Of a stretch of 64,000 nucleotides of DNA, positions 8,602 through 16,399 are shown one piece after another. A program made the position numbers and the translations under genes. A model generated the notes under the pieces. It searched no databases. It worked only from the letters and a program-made list of their open reading frames with translations, and was not told the DNA's origin. The stretch is from G963720515 sp963720515 (GTDB lineage: Bacteria > Actinomycetota > Thermoleophilia > Gaiellales > Gaiellaceae). Every line of letters starts with the position of its first letter. Position 1 is the stretch's first letter. The DNA lies in assembly GCA_963720515.1 (NCBI GenBank), contig OY970397.1:1550001-1614000 (forward strand), read 5' to 3'.

Positions 8602-9488
8602 CAGTACAAGATGCTCTCGAAGGCGCCGAGCCGCTTGGCCAGGAGCAGGTAGACGACCATGACGATGATCGGGACGGTCGCAAACGCGGCGGCGAGCGGC
8701 AGGTTGTTCGCCACGCCCACGTTCGCGAACACGACGTTCCCGATGAACTGCTTGCTCGAGACGAGGGTCGGGGTGATGTAGTCGCCGAGCGTCAGCGAGA
8801 ACGTGAAGATCGAGCCGGCCACGATGCCGGGCAGCGCGAGCGGGAAGATCACGCGGCGGAAGGTCCGCCAGGCGCCGGCGCCGAGGTCGGACGACGCCTC
8901 GATCAGCGAGTCCGGGATCCGCTCGAGCCCCGCGTAGACCGGCAGGATCATGAACGGGAGCCAGAGGTAGGTGAACACGAGCCAGGTGGCGACCGTCCCG
9001 AAGCCCGGCCCGTGCAGGCCGAACGGCGAGAGGGCCCAGTTCAGGATCCCCTGCTCGGAGAGGATCGTCCGCCACGAGTAGACCTTCACGAGGTAGCTCG
9101 ACCAGAGCGGCATGAGCACGGCCACGATGAGGAGGCCGCGCGTCCGCCGGGATGCCACCTTCGCCATGTAGAAGGCGATCGGAAGCGCGATGACCGCGTC
9201 CGCGACGGTCACCGCGGCCGCGATCCCGATCGTCCGCACGGTGATCGTCCGGTAGACGGGCTCGTCGAGGAGCGTCCGGAAGTTCTGGAGCCCGTAGTCG
9301 TGGACGATCTGCCCAGTAAACGGGTCGAGCCGCCAGAACGCCGCGATGAAGAGCACGAGCAGCGAGCCGAGGTACGCGAACACCAGCCAGGCGACCGGGA
9401 TCGCGAGAAGCAGGCCGAGCTGGAGGCGGGGCCTCCGGTAGAGATAGGTGGAAGCCCGCCGCGCCCACGAAGGGCGCGGCGGGCTCAC
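8601..9488 (-). CDS. potB: Polyamine ABC transporter permease PotB (first system)
   Basis: Inner-membrane permease of the first importer, YdcU/PotB type, 295 residues. First membrane segment LGLLLAIPVAWLVFAYLGSL near residues 24-45; EAA loop IEASSDLGAGAWRTFRRVIF in the second half. GTG 9488 is taken as start; the ribosome-binding site is weak and the gene begins 33 bases after the binding-protein stop, the largest gap inside the operon. The stop overlaps potC by one base. Confidence 0.92.
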   Translation of the reverse strand: MSPPRPSWARRASTYLYRRPRLQLGLLLAIPVAWLVFAYLGSLLVLFIAAFWRLDPFTGQIVHDYGLQNFRTLLDEPVYRTITVRTIGIAAAVTVADAVIALPIAFYMAKVASRRTRGLLIVAVLMPLWSSYLVKVYSWRTILSEQGILNWALSPFGLHGPGFGTVATWLVFTYLWLPFMILPVYAGLERIPDSLIEASSDLGAGAWRTFRRVIFPLALPGIVAGSIFTFSLTLGDYITPTLVSSKQFIGNVVFANVGVANNLPLAAAFATVPIIVMVVYLLLAKRLGAFESILY

Positions 9489-9521
9489 GCTCGCAGCTGC
9501 GGTGGACAGAGATCTACCCCT

Positions 9522-10736
9522 TTATCCCTTGATCTCCGTCCAGGCGTTGACCCAGGCCGAGTAGTCCTTGCAGACCTTGCCCCGGTCGTCGCCGCAGTCC
9601 GCCTGCGGGGTCGTCCAGTAGGCGACCTTGGAGAAGTAGTCCTCGTCGGTCGCGTGGAACGTCGCGCAATGGTTCTTGTCCGCCGTGAGCGCGCAGGACT
9701 TCGAGTTGGACGGCGCCTCGCCGAACCACTCGGCCACCTGGGCGTTCGCCTCCGGCGAGATGATCCAGTCCATCCACATGTACATGCAGTTCGGATGCTT
9801 GGCCTTCGACGAGATCATCCAGGTGTCCGACCAGCCGGTCGAGCCCTCCTTCGGGAGGGTCGTCTTGACCGGGGCCTTGTCCGCCCCGAGCACGTTCGCC
9901 TGGTACTGCCACGTCGTCCCGAGGACCGAGTCCTTGCCCTGGAACGCGGAGATCTGCTTCGCCGCATCCGACCAGTACTCGCCGATGATCCCGTTCTGCG
10001 TCTTCAGGAGATCCACGGCGGCCTGGAACTGCTCGTCGTCGAGCTCGTACACGTTGTCGATCCCGAGGTCGGGCTGGGTCGCCTTGAGGTAGTTCGCCGC
10101 GTCGGCGATGTAGATGGGGTTGTCGTACGCGGTGACCTTCCCCTTGTAGGGCGAGTTCGCGTCGAAGACGACGCCCCAGGAGTCCGGATCGGGCTGGACG
10201 ACGTCCGTCCGCCACATGAGCAGGTTCGCCCCGCGGCCGTGCGGCACGCCGTACATCTGGCCGTCGACCGAGTTGTGCGGCTGGTCCTTGAGCCCCTCGA
10301 ACACGTCCGCGTAGTTCGGGATGAGATCCGTGTTCACGGGCGCGACGTCGCCGCCGTAGATCAGGCGGAGGGTCGCGTCGCCCGAGGCGGACACGCCGTC
10401 GTAGCCGCCGGTGCGCATGAGCGTCACCATCTCGTCCGAGGTGTTGCCGACCTTCGTGTTCACCTTGCAGCCGGTCTTCTGCTCGAAGGGCGTCACCCAG
10501 TCGGCCGTGGGGTCGGTCGAGCCGTCCTCCACGTAGCCGGCCCAGGCGATCAGGTCGACCTGACCCTCGCCTTCCCCGACCGCGGCCATCGGCTCTCCGC
10601 CGGGGAGCTCGGCCGCCCCACCGCTCGCACCGGTTCCGTTCGAGCTGTCATCGCCGCAGCCGGCCGCGATGACCGCCAACGAGCCCAGAAGGAGCAGCGC
10701 CGCAATCCAGGCTGCCCAACTCGCCCATCCCCTCAT
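9522..10736 (-). CDS. Polyamine-binding lipoprotein, YdcS/PotD type (first system)
   Basis: Substrate-binding lipoprotein of the first importer, 404 residues. A hydrophobic signal ends in the lipobox VIAAGC, followed by a Ser/Gly/Asn-rich linker. The mature N-terminus (GQVDLIAWAGYVEDGSTDP, WVTPFEQKTGCKV, ASGDATLRLIYGG) closely recalls E. coli YdcS, whose ydcSTUV genes precede ydcW (patD). The same neighbourhood here, with patD two genes upstream, supports a putrescine import role. It starts in an ATGA overlap with potA. Several extra cysteines near the C-terminus (CALTADKNHC, ADCGDDRGKVC) may form disulfides outside the membrane. Confidence 0.92.
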   Translation of the reverse strand: MRGWASWAAWIAALLLLGSLAVIAAGCGDDSSNGTGASGGAAELPGGEPMAAVGEGEGQVDLIAWAGYVEDGSTDPTADWVTPFEQKTGCKVNTKVGNTSDEMVTLMRTGGYDGVSASGDATLRLIYGGDVAPVNTDLIPNYADVFEGLKDQPHNSVDGQMYGVPHGRGANLLMWRTDVVQPDPDSWGVVFDANSPYKGKVTAYDNPIYIADAANYLKATQPDLGIDNVYELDDEQFQAAVDLLKTQNGIIGEYWSDAAKQISAFQGKDSVLGTTWQYQANVLGADKAPVKTTLPKEGSTGWSDTWMISSKAKHPNCMYMWMDWIISPEANAQVAEWFGEAPSNSKSCALTADKNHCATFHATDEDYFSKVAYWTTPQADCGDDRGKVCKDYSAWVNAWTEIKG

Positions 10737-11827
10737 TCCTCCTCCTCCTTTTCCCCCCGTTCGTTCAGCATCAGGACGTGCTCCGGCTGCCAGGCCAGCC
10801 GAACGTTCGAGTCGCGCGCCTCGAGGACCTGCGTCGAGGTCGTCTCGAGGTTCTGGCGGACGACGATGAGCGTGCCCCCGCCGTCCAGCTCGACGAGGTA
10901 GCGGGTGGCCGGACCCGCGTACACCACCTCGCGAACGCGGCCCGGCTCTACCTCGGCGCCGGGCGGGGGCTCCTCATTCGGCGCGAGGAGCTGGATCTTC
11001 TCCGGCCGGATGCCCATGCGGACCGTCCGTCCGTTCACGCGGCGCTCGAGGATGTTCGAGACGCCGACGAAGCCGGCCACGAACTCGCCCGCCGGATGCT
11101 CGTAGAGCACCGCCGGCGGCCCAAGCTGCTCGATCTTCCCGCGGTTGAAGACGGCGACGCGGTCACTCATGGTCAACGCCTCCTCCTGGTCGTGGGTCAC
11201 GTAAACGAACGTGATGCCGACCTCGCGCTGGATCCGCTTGAGCTCGATCTGCATCTCCTGGCGCAGCTTCAGGTCGAGCGCGCCGAGCGGCTCGTCGAGG
11301 AGCAGGACGGCGGGATGGTTGACGAGCGCCCGGGCGAGGGCGACGCGCTGCCGCTGCCCGCCCGAGAGCTGGGCCGGCTTGCGCCCGCCGAGCCCGGGGA
11401 GGCGAACGGTCTCGAGCGCCTCGTCCACGCGCGTTGCGCGTTCAGCCTTCACGACCTTCCGGATGCGCAGCCCGTACTCGACGTTCTCGGCGACGGTCAT
11501 GTGCGGGAAGAGCGCGTAGTCCTGGAACACCGTGTTCACGTCCCGCTCGTAGGGCGGATCGCCCGTGACGTCGCGGCCACGTAGCTCGACGCGGCCCTCG
11601 TCCGGCCGCTCGAAGCCCGCGATCAGCCGGAGCGTGGTCGTCTTGCCCGAGCCCGACGGGCCGAGCATGGTGAAGAACTCGCCCCGCGCGATCTCGAGCG
11701 TGACGCCGTCCACCGCGGCCACGTCGCCGTAGTGCTTCCGCACGCCCTCGAGGCGCACGTCCACCGTGTCCGCCCCGGCGGCCGAGGCCGCGTCCTGCCG
11801 CATTGTCGCCTCGACCGCCAACGTCAA
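10733..11827 (-). CDS. potA: Polyamine ABC transporter ATP-binding protein PotA (first system)
   Basis: ATPase of the first importer, 364 residues. Walker A GPSGSGKTT (56-64), signature LSGGQRQR, Walker B VLLLDEP and a TOBE region (RMGIRPEKIQLL) are all present. The TTG at 11827 overlaps the patD stop (TTGA); an in-frame ATG at 11803 (MRQDAASAAG) is an alternative start that would remove eight residues with no domain loss. The very acidic C-terminus (GEKEEEE) is an oddity. It is followed immediately by the binding-protein gene through ATGA. Confidence 0.93.
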   Translation of the reverse strand: MTLAVEATMRQDAASAAGADTVDVRLEGVRKHYGDVAAVDGVTLEIARGEFFTMLGPSGSGKTTTLRLIAGFERPDEGRVELRGRDVTGDPPYERDVNTVFQDYALFPHMTVAENVEYGLRIRKVVKAERATRVDEALETVRLPGLGGRKPAQLSGGQRQRVALARALVNHPAVLLLDEPLGALDLKLRQEMQIELKRIQREVGITFVYVTHDQEEALTMSDRVAVFNRGKIEQLGPPAVLYEHPAGEFVAGFVGVSNILERRVNGRTVRMGIRPEKIQLLAPNEEPPPGAEVEPGRVREVVYAGPATRYLVELDGGGTLIVVRQNLETTSTQVLEARDSNVRLAWQPEHVLMLNERGEKEEEE

Positions 11828-13263
11828 TCGATCTTCGCCATGACGTGCTTCACCTGCGTGTACTCCTCGACGGAGTACATGGAGAGGTCCTTGCCGTAGC
11901 CCGACTGCTTGTAGCCGCCGTGCGGCATCTCGGAGACCAGCGGAATGTGATCGTTGATCCAGACCGTCCCGAACTCGAGCTTGCGCGCGGCGTTCAGCGC
12001 CCGGCCGACGTCGCGCGTCCAGACGGATGCGGCGAGGCCGTAGTTCACGTCGTTCGCCCAGGCGATCGCCTCGTCGTCGCCGTCGAAGCGCTGCACGGTG
12101 ACTACGGGGCCGAAGACCTCGCGCTGCACGATCTCGTCGGACTGGTCGACGTCGACGACCACCGTTGGCTGCACGAAGAAGCCGCGGTCGCCGTTCGTGC
12201 CGCCGCCCGTGAGGACCTTGGCCTTCCCGGAGCTCGCGCGGTCGAGGAAGCCCAGCACGCGCTCCTGCTGCGACTTCGAGATCACCGGGCCCATCTCGAT
12301 CTCCTCGCCCTCGGCCGGATCGCCGACCTTGAGGCCCTCGACCGCGGGCACGAGCTCCTCGAGGAGTCTGTCGTAGATCCCCGGCCCGGCCATGATCCGC
12401 GACGCCGCGGTGCAGTCCTGCCCGGAGTTCCAGTAGCCGGCGATCTTGATGCCCTCGGCGACCGCGGCCGGGTCGGCGTCGTCGAAGACGACGACCGGCG
12501 CCTTACCGCCGAGCTCGAGGTGCACGCGCTTGAGCGTGTCGGCCGCCGTGCGCGCGATCTCCTTTCCGGTCGAGACGTCGCCGGTGAGCGAGACCATGCG
12601 GACGTCCGGGTGGCGCACGATGCCCGCGCCGACCGGCTCGCCGTCGCCCGTGATCACGTTCAGGACGCCGGCCGGAAGGATCTCGGCCGCGTAGCGCGCC
12701 ATGAGGAGCGCGGTCAGCGGCGTCTGCTCGGAGGGCTTGAGGACGATCGTGTTGCCGGCCGCGAGCGCGGGCCCGATCTTCCACACGGCCATCATGAGCG
12801 GGTAGTTCCAGGGCGCGATCTGGCCGACGACGCCGACTGGCTCGCGGCGGATCATCGACGTGTAGCCGCGCATGTACTCGCCCGTCGCCTTGCCCTCGAG
12901 GTTGCGGGCGGCGCCGGCGAAGAACCGGAGGTTGTCCGCAGCAACCGGGATCTCGTCCACGACGATCGAGTGCGGCTTGCCGACGTTCGCGGTCTCGGCC
13001 TGCTCGAGCTCGGCGGCATGCTCCTCGAGCGCGTCCGCGAGCGCGAGCAGCATGGCTGCGCGTTCGCCCGGGGTGGTCTCGCGCCACTCGACGAATGCCG
13101 CCTTCGCCGCCGCGACGGCGCGGTCGACGTCCGCCTGCGTGCCGCTCGGGACCTCGGCGATCGTCTCGCCGGTCGCGGGGTTGATCACCTCGTCGACGCC
13201 GCCTTCGACGGCGTCCACCCACTCGCCGCCGACGAAGTTCTGCTGCCTCGTCGCAACGCTCAT
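11824..13263 (-). CDS. patD: Aldehyde dehydrogenase, probable 4-aminobutyraldehyde dehydrogenase PatD
   Basis: NAD(P)-dependent aldehyde dehydrogenase, 479 residues, expected to oxidise 4-aminobutanal (from putrescine) to GABA in the cytoplasm. The catalytic Cys284 lies in NSGQDCTAASR and the general base Glu250 in HLELGGKAP; IAPWNYPLMMAVWKIGPAL forms part of the cofactor pocket. The C-terminal MPHGGYKQSGYGKDLS closely matches E. coli PatD (YdcW), and the gene precedes a YdcS-type transporter as in E. coli. It starts at ATG 13263 in an ATGA overlap with the Lrp gene. Betaine-aldehyde dehydrogenase is the main alternative from sequence alone. Confidence 0.92.
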   Translation of the reverse strand: MSVATRQQNFVGGEWVDAVEGGVDEVINPATGETIAEVPSGTQADVDRAVAAAKAAFVEWRETTPGERAAMLLALADALEEHAAELEQAETANVGKPHSIVVDEIPVAADNLRFFAGAARNLEGKATGEYMRGYTSMIRREPVGVVGQIAPWNYPLMMAVWKIGPALAAGNTIVLKPSEQTPLTALLMARYAAEILPAGVLNVITGDGEPVGAGIVRHPDVRMVSLTGDVSTGKEIARTAADTLKRVHLELGGKAPVVVFDDADPAAVAEGIKIAGYWNSGQDCTAASRIMAGPGIYDRLLEELVPAVEGLKVGDPAEGEEIEMGPVISKSQQERVLGFLDRASSGKAKVLTGGGTNGDRGFFVQPTVVVDVDQSDEIVQREVFGPVVTVQRFDGDDEAIAWANDVNYGLAASVWTRDVGRALNAARKLEFGTVWINDHIPLVSEMPHGGYKQSGYGKDLSMYSVEEYTQVKHVMAKID

Positions 13264-13817
13264 CTCGTCCTCCGATCGCCGTTCGTCGTCTTTCGCCGTC
13301 CTGCGGCCTCTTCTTCGGTCTCGCCCGGCCGCGTGCCCCAGTCGTAGAGCTGCTTCCAGAGCTCGAGGTACATGAAGCTCTCAGTCGATACGACGGTGGG
13401 AATCGCCCGGATGCGGTTGATCATCTCGAGCAGGTGCCGCCGGTCCACGCAGACGAGCTCGACCAGAAGGTCGAACTGCCCGGCCGCGACGACGACGTAG
13501 CTCGACTCGTGCCACGCGGCCACCTCGTCGGCGACCGTCTCCACGGGCCCGTTCGTCTTGATCCCGACCATGGCCTGGGCGTCGAAGCCGAGACCGAGGG
13601 GGTTCGTGACGCCGGTGACCTGGAGCACGCTCGCGCGGCAGAGGCGCCCGTAGCGGTTGCGGATCGTGGCCTCGGAGACGCCGAGCTGCGCCGCGATACG
13701 CCGGAACGACTCGCGCCCGTTCGCCTGGAGCGCCTCGATGATCTGGCCGTCGAGACGGTCGATCGAGGCGGGCCGGCTGACCGGGCCGCGCACCGGCGTC
13801 GCGTCGTTACGCGCCAT
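13260..13817 (-). CDS. Lrp/AsnC-family regulator, first gene of the polyamine operon
   Basis: 185-residue regulator with an N-terminal helix-turn-helix (IDRLDGQIIEALQANGRESF, GVSEATIRNRYGRLC) and a C-terminal RAM/AsnC ligand domain (YVVVAAGQFDLLVELVC). It begins the leftward polyamine operon and overlaps patD by ATGA, so it probably senses an amino acid or polyamine breakdown product and controls the operon and itself. ATG 13817 was chosen because AAGGAG lies upstream and the extension to 13949 has no domain content. Its 312-base leader contains copy B of the dispersed element. Confidence 0.92.
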   Translation of the reverse strand: MARNDATPVRGPVSRPASIDRLDGQIIEALQANGRESFRRIAAQLGVSEATIRNRYGRLCRASVLQVTGVTNPLGLGFDAQAMVGIKTNGPVETVADEVAAWHESSYVVVAAGQFDLLVELVCVDRRHLLEMINRIRAIPTVVSTESFMYLELWKQLYDWGTRPGETEEEAAGRRKTTNGDRRTR

Positions 13818-14129
13818 GCCCGCTCTTGCTCCTTGCGAGTTGCGAACCGGGGAAGGCCACGCGAATCGCGCGGATCGTACTCCATTCCTTCGCATTTCGC
13901 ATCCCAGCGGCCCGCATTGCGCCGAATCGCGACAATCGGCACCAGACACAGGATCGGTACACCTACGCGCAGATTTGGTGCGATTCCGCGACAGACACGC
14001 GCGGACTTCCCCGGTAGCCTCGACAGCGGGCGGTGGGCGGAACGGTCCCCACCCTTGGGTGGGGAAACGCGCGCACGTCTAACTAGATAGACGATGCGTC
14101 GCGCGGCGATGGAACGCGGCGCGGCCGGC
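13818..14129. other. Intergenic leader of the polyamine operon
   Basis: The longest gene-free stretch between ordinary genes here, lying between the Lrp start and the stop of the FAD oxidoreductase (both minus strand). It holds element copy B at 13966-14020. I see no convincing promoter hexamers, no tRNA and no hairpin terminator. The open frames that cross it are continuations of neighbouring shadow frames and lack ribosome-binding sites. Confidence 0.6.
13966..14020 (-). repeat. Dispersed intergenic element, copy B (short form)
   Basis: Read on the minus strand it runs GGCTACCGGGGAAGTC, CGCGCGTGTCTGT, then GCGGAATCGC and a tail ending TCTGCGC. It aligns with copy A from GCTACC onward but lacks the CCACCCCCAACCAGCCA module. 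It lies about 150-200 bases upstream of the Lrp start and points the same way as the operon. Confidence 0.75.
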
Positions 14130-15545
14130 TCAACGGGTGCCGAGGGGCATGCGGAGGAGCCGCGGCAGCGCGGCAGCGATGCGAGCGGGCGCGGGCGGGC
14201 GGCGGTCCTCCTCCTCCGCCTCCTCGCAGGCCATGATCGCGGCGCGGATCACGCCGCCGCCGAGCCGTTTCACCGGCTCCGGCGGGAACCACGCGCGCGG
14301 CCGGCGGACGAGCGGCGAGCGCGACCATTCGTCGTCGAGCTCGAGGGCGAGCGACGCGAGGATCCTCCCGCCGAGCCAGGCCGGCCCGACGCCGTGGCCC
14401 GAGTAGCCGCCGCCCAGGTGCACGCGTTCGCCCTCGAGCGACGTGAAGAACGGGATGTGATCGGCCGAGACGTCGATCGGCCCGCCCCAGGAGCGCTCGA
14501 CGCGTACGTTCGCGAGCGCCGGAAGCAGCCGCCGCAGTCCGAGCTCGGCGCGCCCGGCAGTGGCGGCGTCGCCCGTGAACCGCCCGTCGTCGAGCCGCCC
14601 GCCGTAACCGATCGGCCCGGAGCCCGAGCCCATGAGCACTCGGCCGTCCTCGGTCGCGCGGAAGTAGTGCACGAACATCCGCCCGTCCGTGATCGCCTCG
14701 TTGCCCGTCCAGCCGATCTCCGCGAGGAGCTCCGGCACCGGCTCGGTGAGAACGACGTAGCTACCGAAGTTCGTGAGCCGCGAGGACACCGGGCGCCAGC
14801 CCGTGAGGGCGGCGTTCGTCGCGACGACGACCTCGTCCGCGACGACGCGGCCGCCGGGGGTCTCGAGCGTGCTCGGCCTCCCGGAGCGCAGGCGCGTCAG
14901 CCGGGTCCGCTCGTGGAGGTCGATCCCGGCGTCGAGGACGGCACGCCGCAGCGCCCGGGCGAGCCGTGCCGGCTGGACGGTCGAGCCGTCGGGGTAGAAG
15001 ACGCCCTTCCGGAAGCGCGGCGACCGGCAGCGCTGCGCGACCTCGTCCGCGCCGAGCGGCACCGCCTCCTCGGGAACCCCGAGCTCGGCCGCCACCTCGG
15101 CGGCCCGGTCGACCGCGGCGTCCTGGGCCGGCGCCGCCGACACCTTGAGGTAGCCGCCCTCGTGGAGCCAGACGTCGTCGCCGCGCGCCGCGCAGAAGTC
15201 GCGCACCGAAGGGACGATCCGGCCCGCTGTGCGGCACACGTCGAGCGCAGCCTCGGCGCCGAACGCCGTGCGGAGGCTCCCGAGATGCGGCCAGAACCCG
15301 TACAGGAACCCGCCGTTTCGCCCGCTCGGCCCCCAGCCGACGATCTCCGCCTCGAGGACGGCCACGCGCGCGGACGGCTCCGCCTCCTTAACGGCGAGCG
15401 CAGTCCAGAGCCCGGTGTAGCCGCCCCCGACGATCGCGACATCGGCGCGCAGCTCACCCTCGAGCGGCGGCGCGGGCGCGGCCTCCCCCTCGGCGGCGAG
15501 CGCCTCGTCGAGCCACCACGGTGGAAGCGTCGGGAGGACGGACAC
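14130..15545 (-). CDS. FAD-dependent oxidoreductase, PuuB-like (DAO family)
   Basis: Cytoplasmic flavoprotein, 471 residues. The dinucleotide-binding motif VGGGYTGLWTAL (39-50) and the following LEAEIVGWGPSGRNGGFL resemble E. coli gamma-glutamylputrescine oxidase PuuB. A conserved C-terminal FAD motif (HLGGGYSGHGVGPAWLGG) completes the D-amino-acid-oxidase fold. Placed just upstream of the polyamine operon on the same strand, it may oxidise an amine or glutamylated amine in the same pathway, although no gamma-glutamylputrescine synthetase is in the window. Sarcosine/glycine-oxidase-like activity is the alternative. ATG 15545 was taken; the gene diverges from the deacetylase. Confidence 0.85.
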   Translation of the reverse strand: MSVLPTLPPWWLDEALAAEGEAAPAPPLEGELRADVAIVGGGYTGLWTALAVKEAEPSARVAVLEAEIVGWGPSGRNGGFLYGFWPHLGSLRTAFGAEAALDVCRTAGRIVPSVRDFCAARGDDVWLHEGGYLKVSAAPAQDAAVDRAAEVAAELGVPEEAVPLGADEVAQRCRSPRFRKGVFYPDGSTVQPARLARALRRAVLDAGIDLHERTRLTRLRSGRPSTLETPGGRVVADEVVVATNAALTGWRPVSSRLTNFGSYVVLTEPVPELLAEIGWTGNEAITDGRMFVHYFRATEDGRVLMGSGSGPIGYGGRLDDGRFTGDAATAGRAELGLRRLLPALANVRVERSWGGPIDVSADHIPFFTSLEGERVHLGGGYSGHGVGPAWLGGRILASLALELDDEWSRSPLVRRPRAWFPPEPVKRLGGGVIRAAIMACEEAEEEDRRPPAPARIAAALPRLLRMPLGTR

Positions 15546-15583
15546 GCGGGGATCGTACGTTCCGCCCTAGGATCCCGAGCGCG

Positions 15584-16396
15584 ATGCCGAACAGCACCGT
15601 CTGCCTCACGTTCGACTTCGACGCGCTGTCCGTCTGGCTCGCCTACGACAAGGTGACGCCCGCGATGCTCGCGCGCGGGGAATACGGCGCGCGGGTGGGT
15701 GTTCCCCGTGTGCTCGACCTGGTCTCGTCGCACTCGCTCGACGTCACGTTCTTCGTCCCCGGCCACACGATCGAGTCGTTCCCGGCCGAGGTCGAGCGGA
15801 TCCTTTCGGCCGGGCACGAGGTCGCCCACCATTCCTACGCGCACGTCGACCCGAGCGGGCAGTCGCGCGACGAGGAGGAGGCGGACATGGACCGCGCGTG
15901 GGCGGCGCTCGCCGCGATCGGCGTGACGCCCGTCGGCTTCCGCTCCCCGTCCGCCGACATGTCGGACTCGACGCTCGAGCTCGTCGAGGCGCGCGGCTTT
16001 GCCTACGACTCGAGCCTCATGGCCGACGACTACCGGCCGTACCGCCCGCGCATCGGGGACAAGGTCGCGCGCGGCGTGCCGCTCGAACGCGGCCGCGAGG
16101 CGTCGTTCTGGGAGCTGCCGCTCTGCTTCGAGCTCGACGACTGGGTGCACTTCCAGTCCAACTTCGAGCCGTACCGCAAGGGCGGCGCGCCGCCGAGCCA
16201 CGTGCTCGAGCTCTGGCAGGCCGAGTTCGACTGGATGGACGCGAACGTGGACGGGGGCGTCCTCGTTGTGACGATGCACCCGCAGGTGATCGGCCGCGGG
16301 CACCGCATCGCGATGCTCGACACGTTCATCCGCCATTGCGGCGAGACCGGCGCACGGTTCCGCCAGATGGCGGACGTCGCGGCCGACCTCGGCTAG
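15584..16396 (+). CDS. Polysaccharide deacetylase family protein (PgdA/PuuE-like)
   Basis: 270-residue NodB-homology deacetylase. The metal-binding aspartate motif TFDFDALS (near residue 10), FFVPGHTIESFPAEVERI and the HxxxH metal ligands in VAHHSYAHVDP are clear, as are the arginine motif FRSPSADMSD and a late histidine (TMHPQVIGR). This arrangement fits the HpPgdA/PuuE branch, which acts on peptidoglycan, chitin oligomers or cyclic imides such as allantoin. No signal peptide or membrane anchor is seen, so a cytoplasmic small-molecule substrate is plausible. ATG 15584 was chosen because homology starts there. It ends 3 bases before the convergent Rieske reductase. Confidence 0.85.
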   Translation: MPNSTVCLTFDFDALSVWLAYDKVTPAMLARGEYGARVGVPRVLDLVSSHSLDVTFFVPGHTIESFPAEVERILSAGHEVAHHSYAHVDPSGQSRDEEEADMDRAWAALAAIGVTPVGFRSPSADMSDSTLELVEARGFAYDSSLMADDYRPYRPRIGDKVARGVPLERGREASFWELPLCFELDDWVHFQSNFEPYRKGGAPPSHVLELWQAEFDWMDANVDGGVLVVTMHPQVIGRGHRIAMLDTFIRHCGETGARFRQMADVAADLG

Positions 16397-16399
16397 GCG

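Noticed and set aside
8142..10901. 919-codon plus-strand frame opposite the pot genes
   Set aside because: Arg/Glu/Val-rich antisense shadow typical of high-G+C DNA, no ribosome-binding site and no domain; the same holds for the other long antisense frames in the window.
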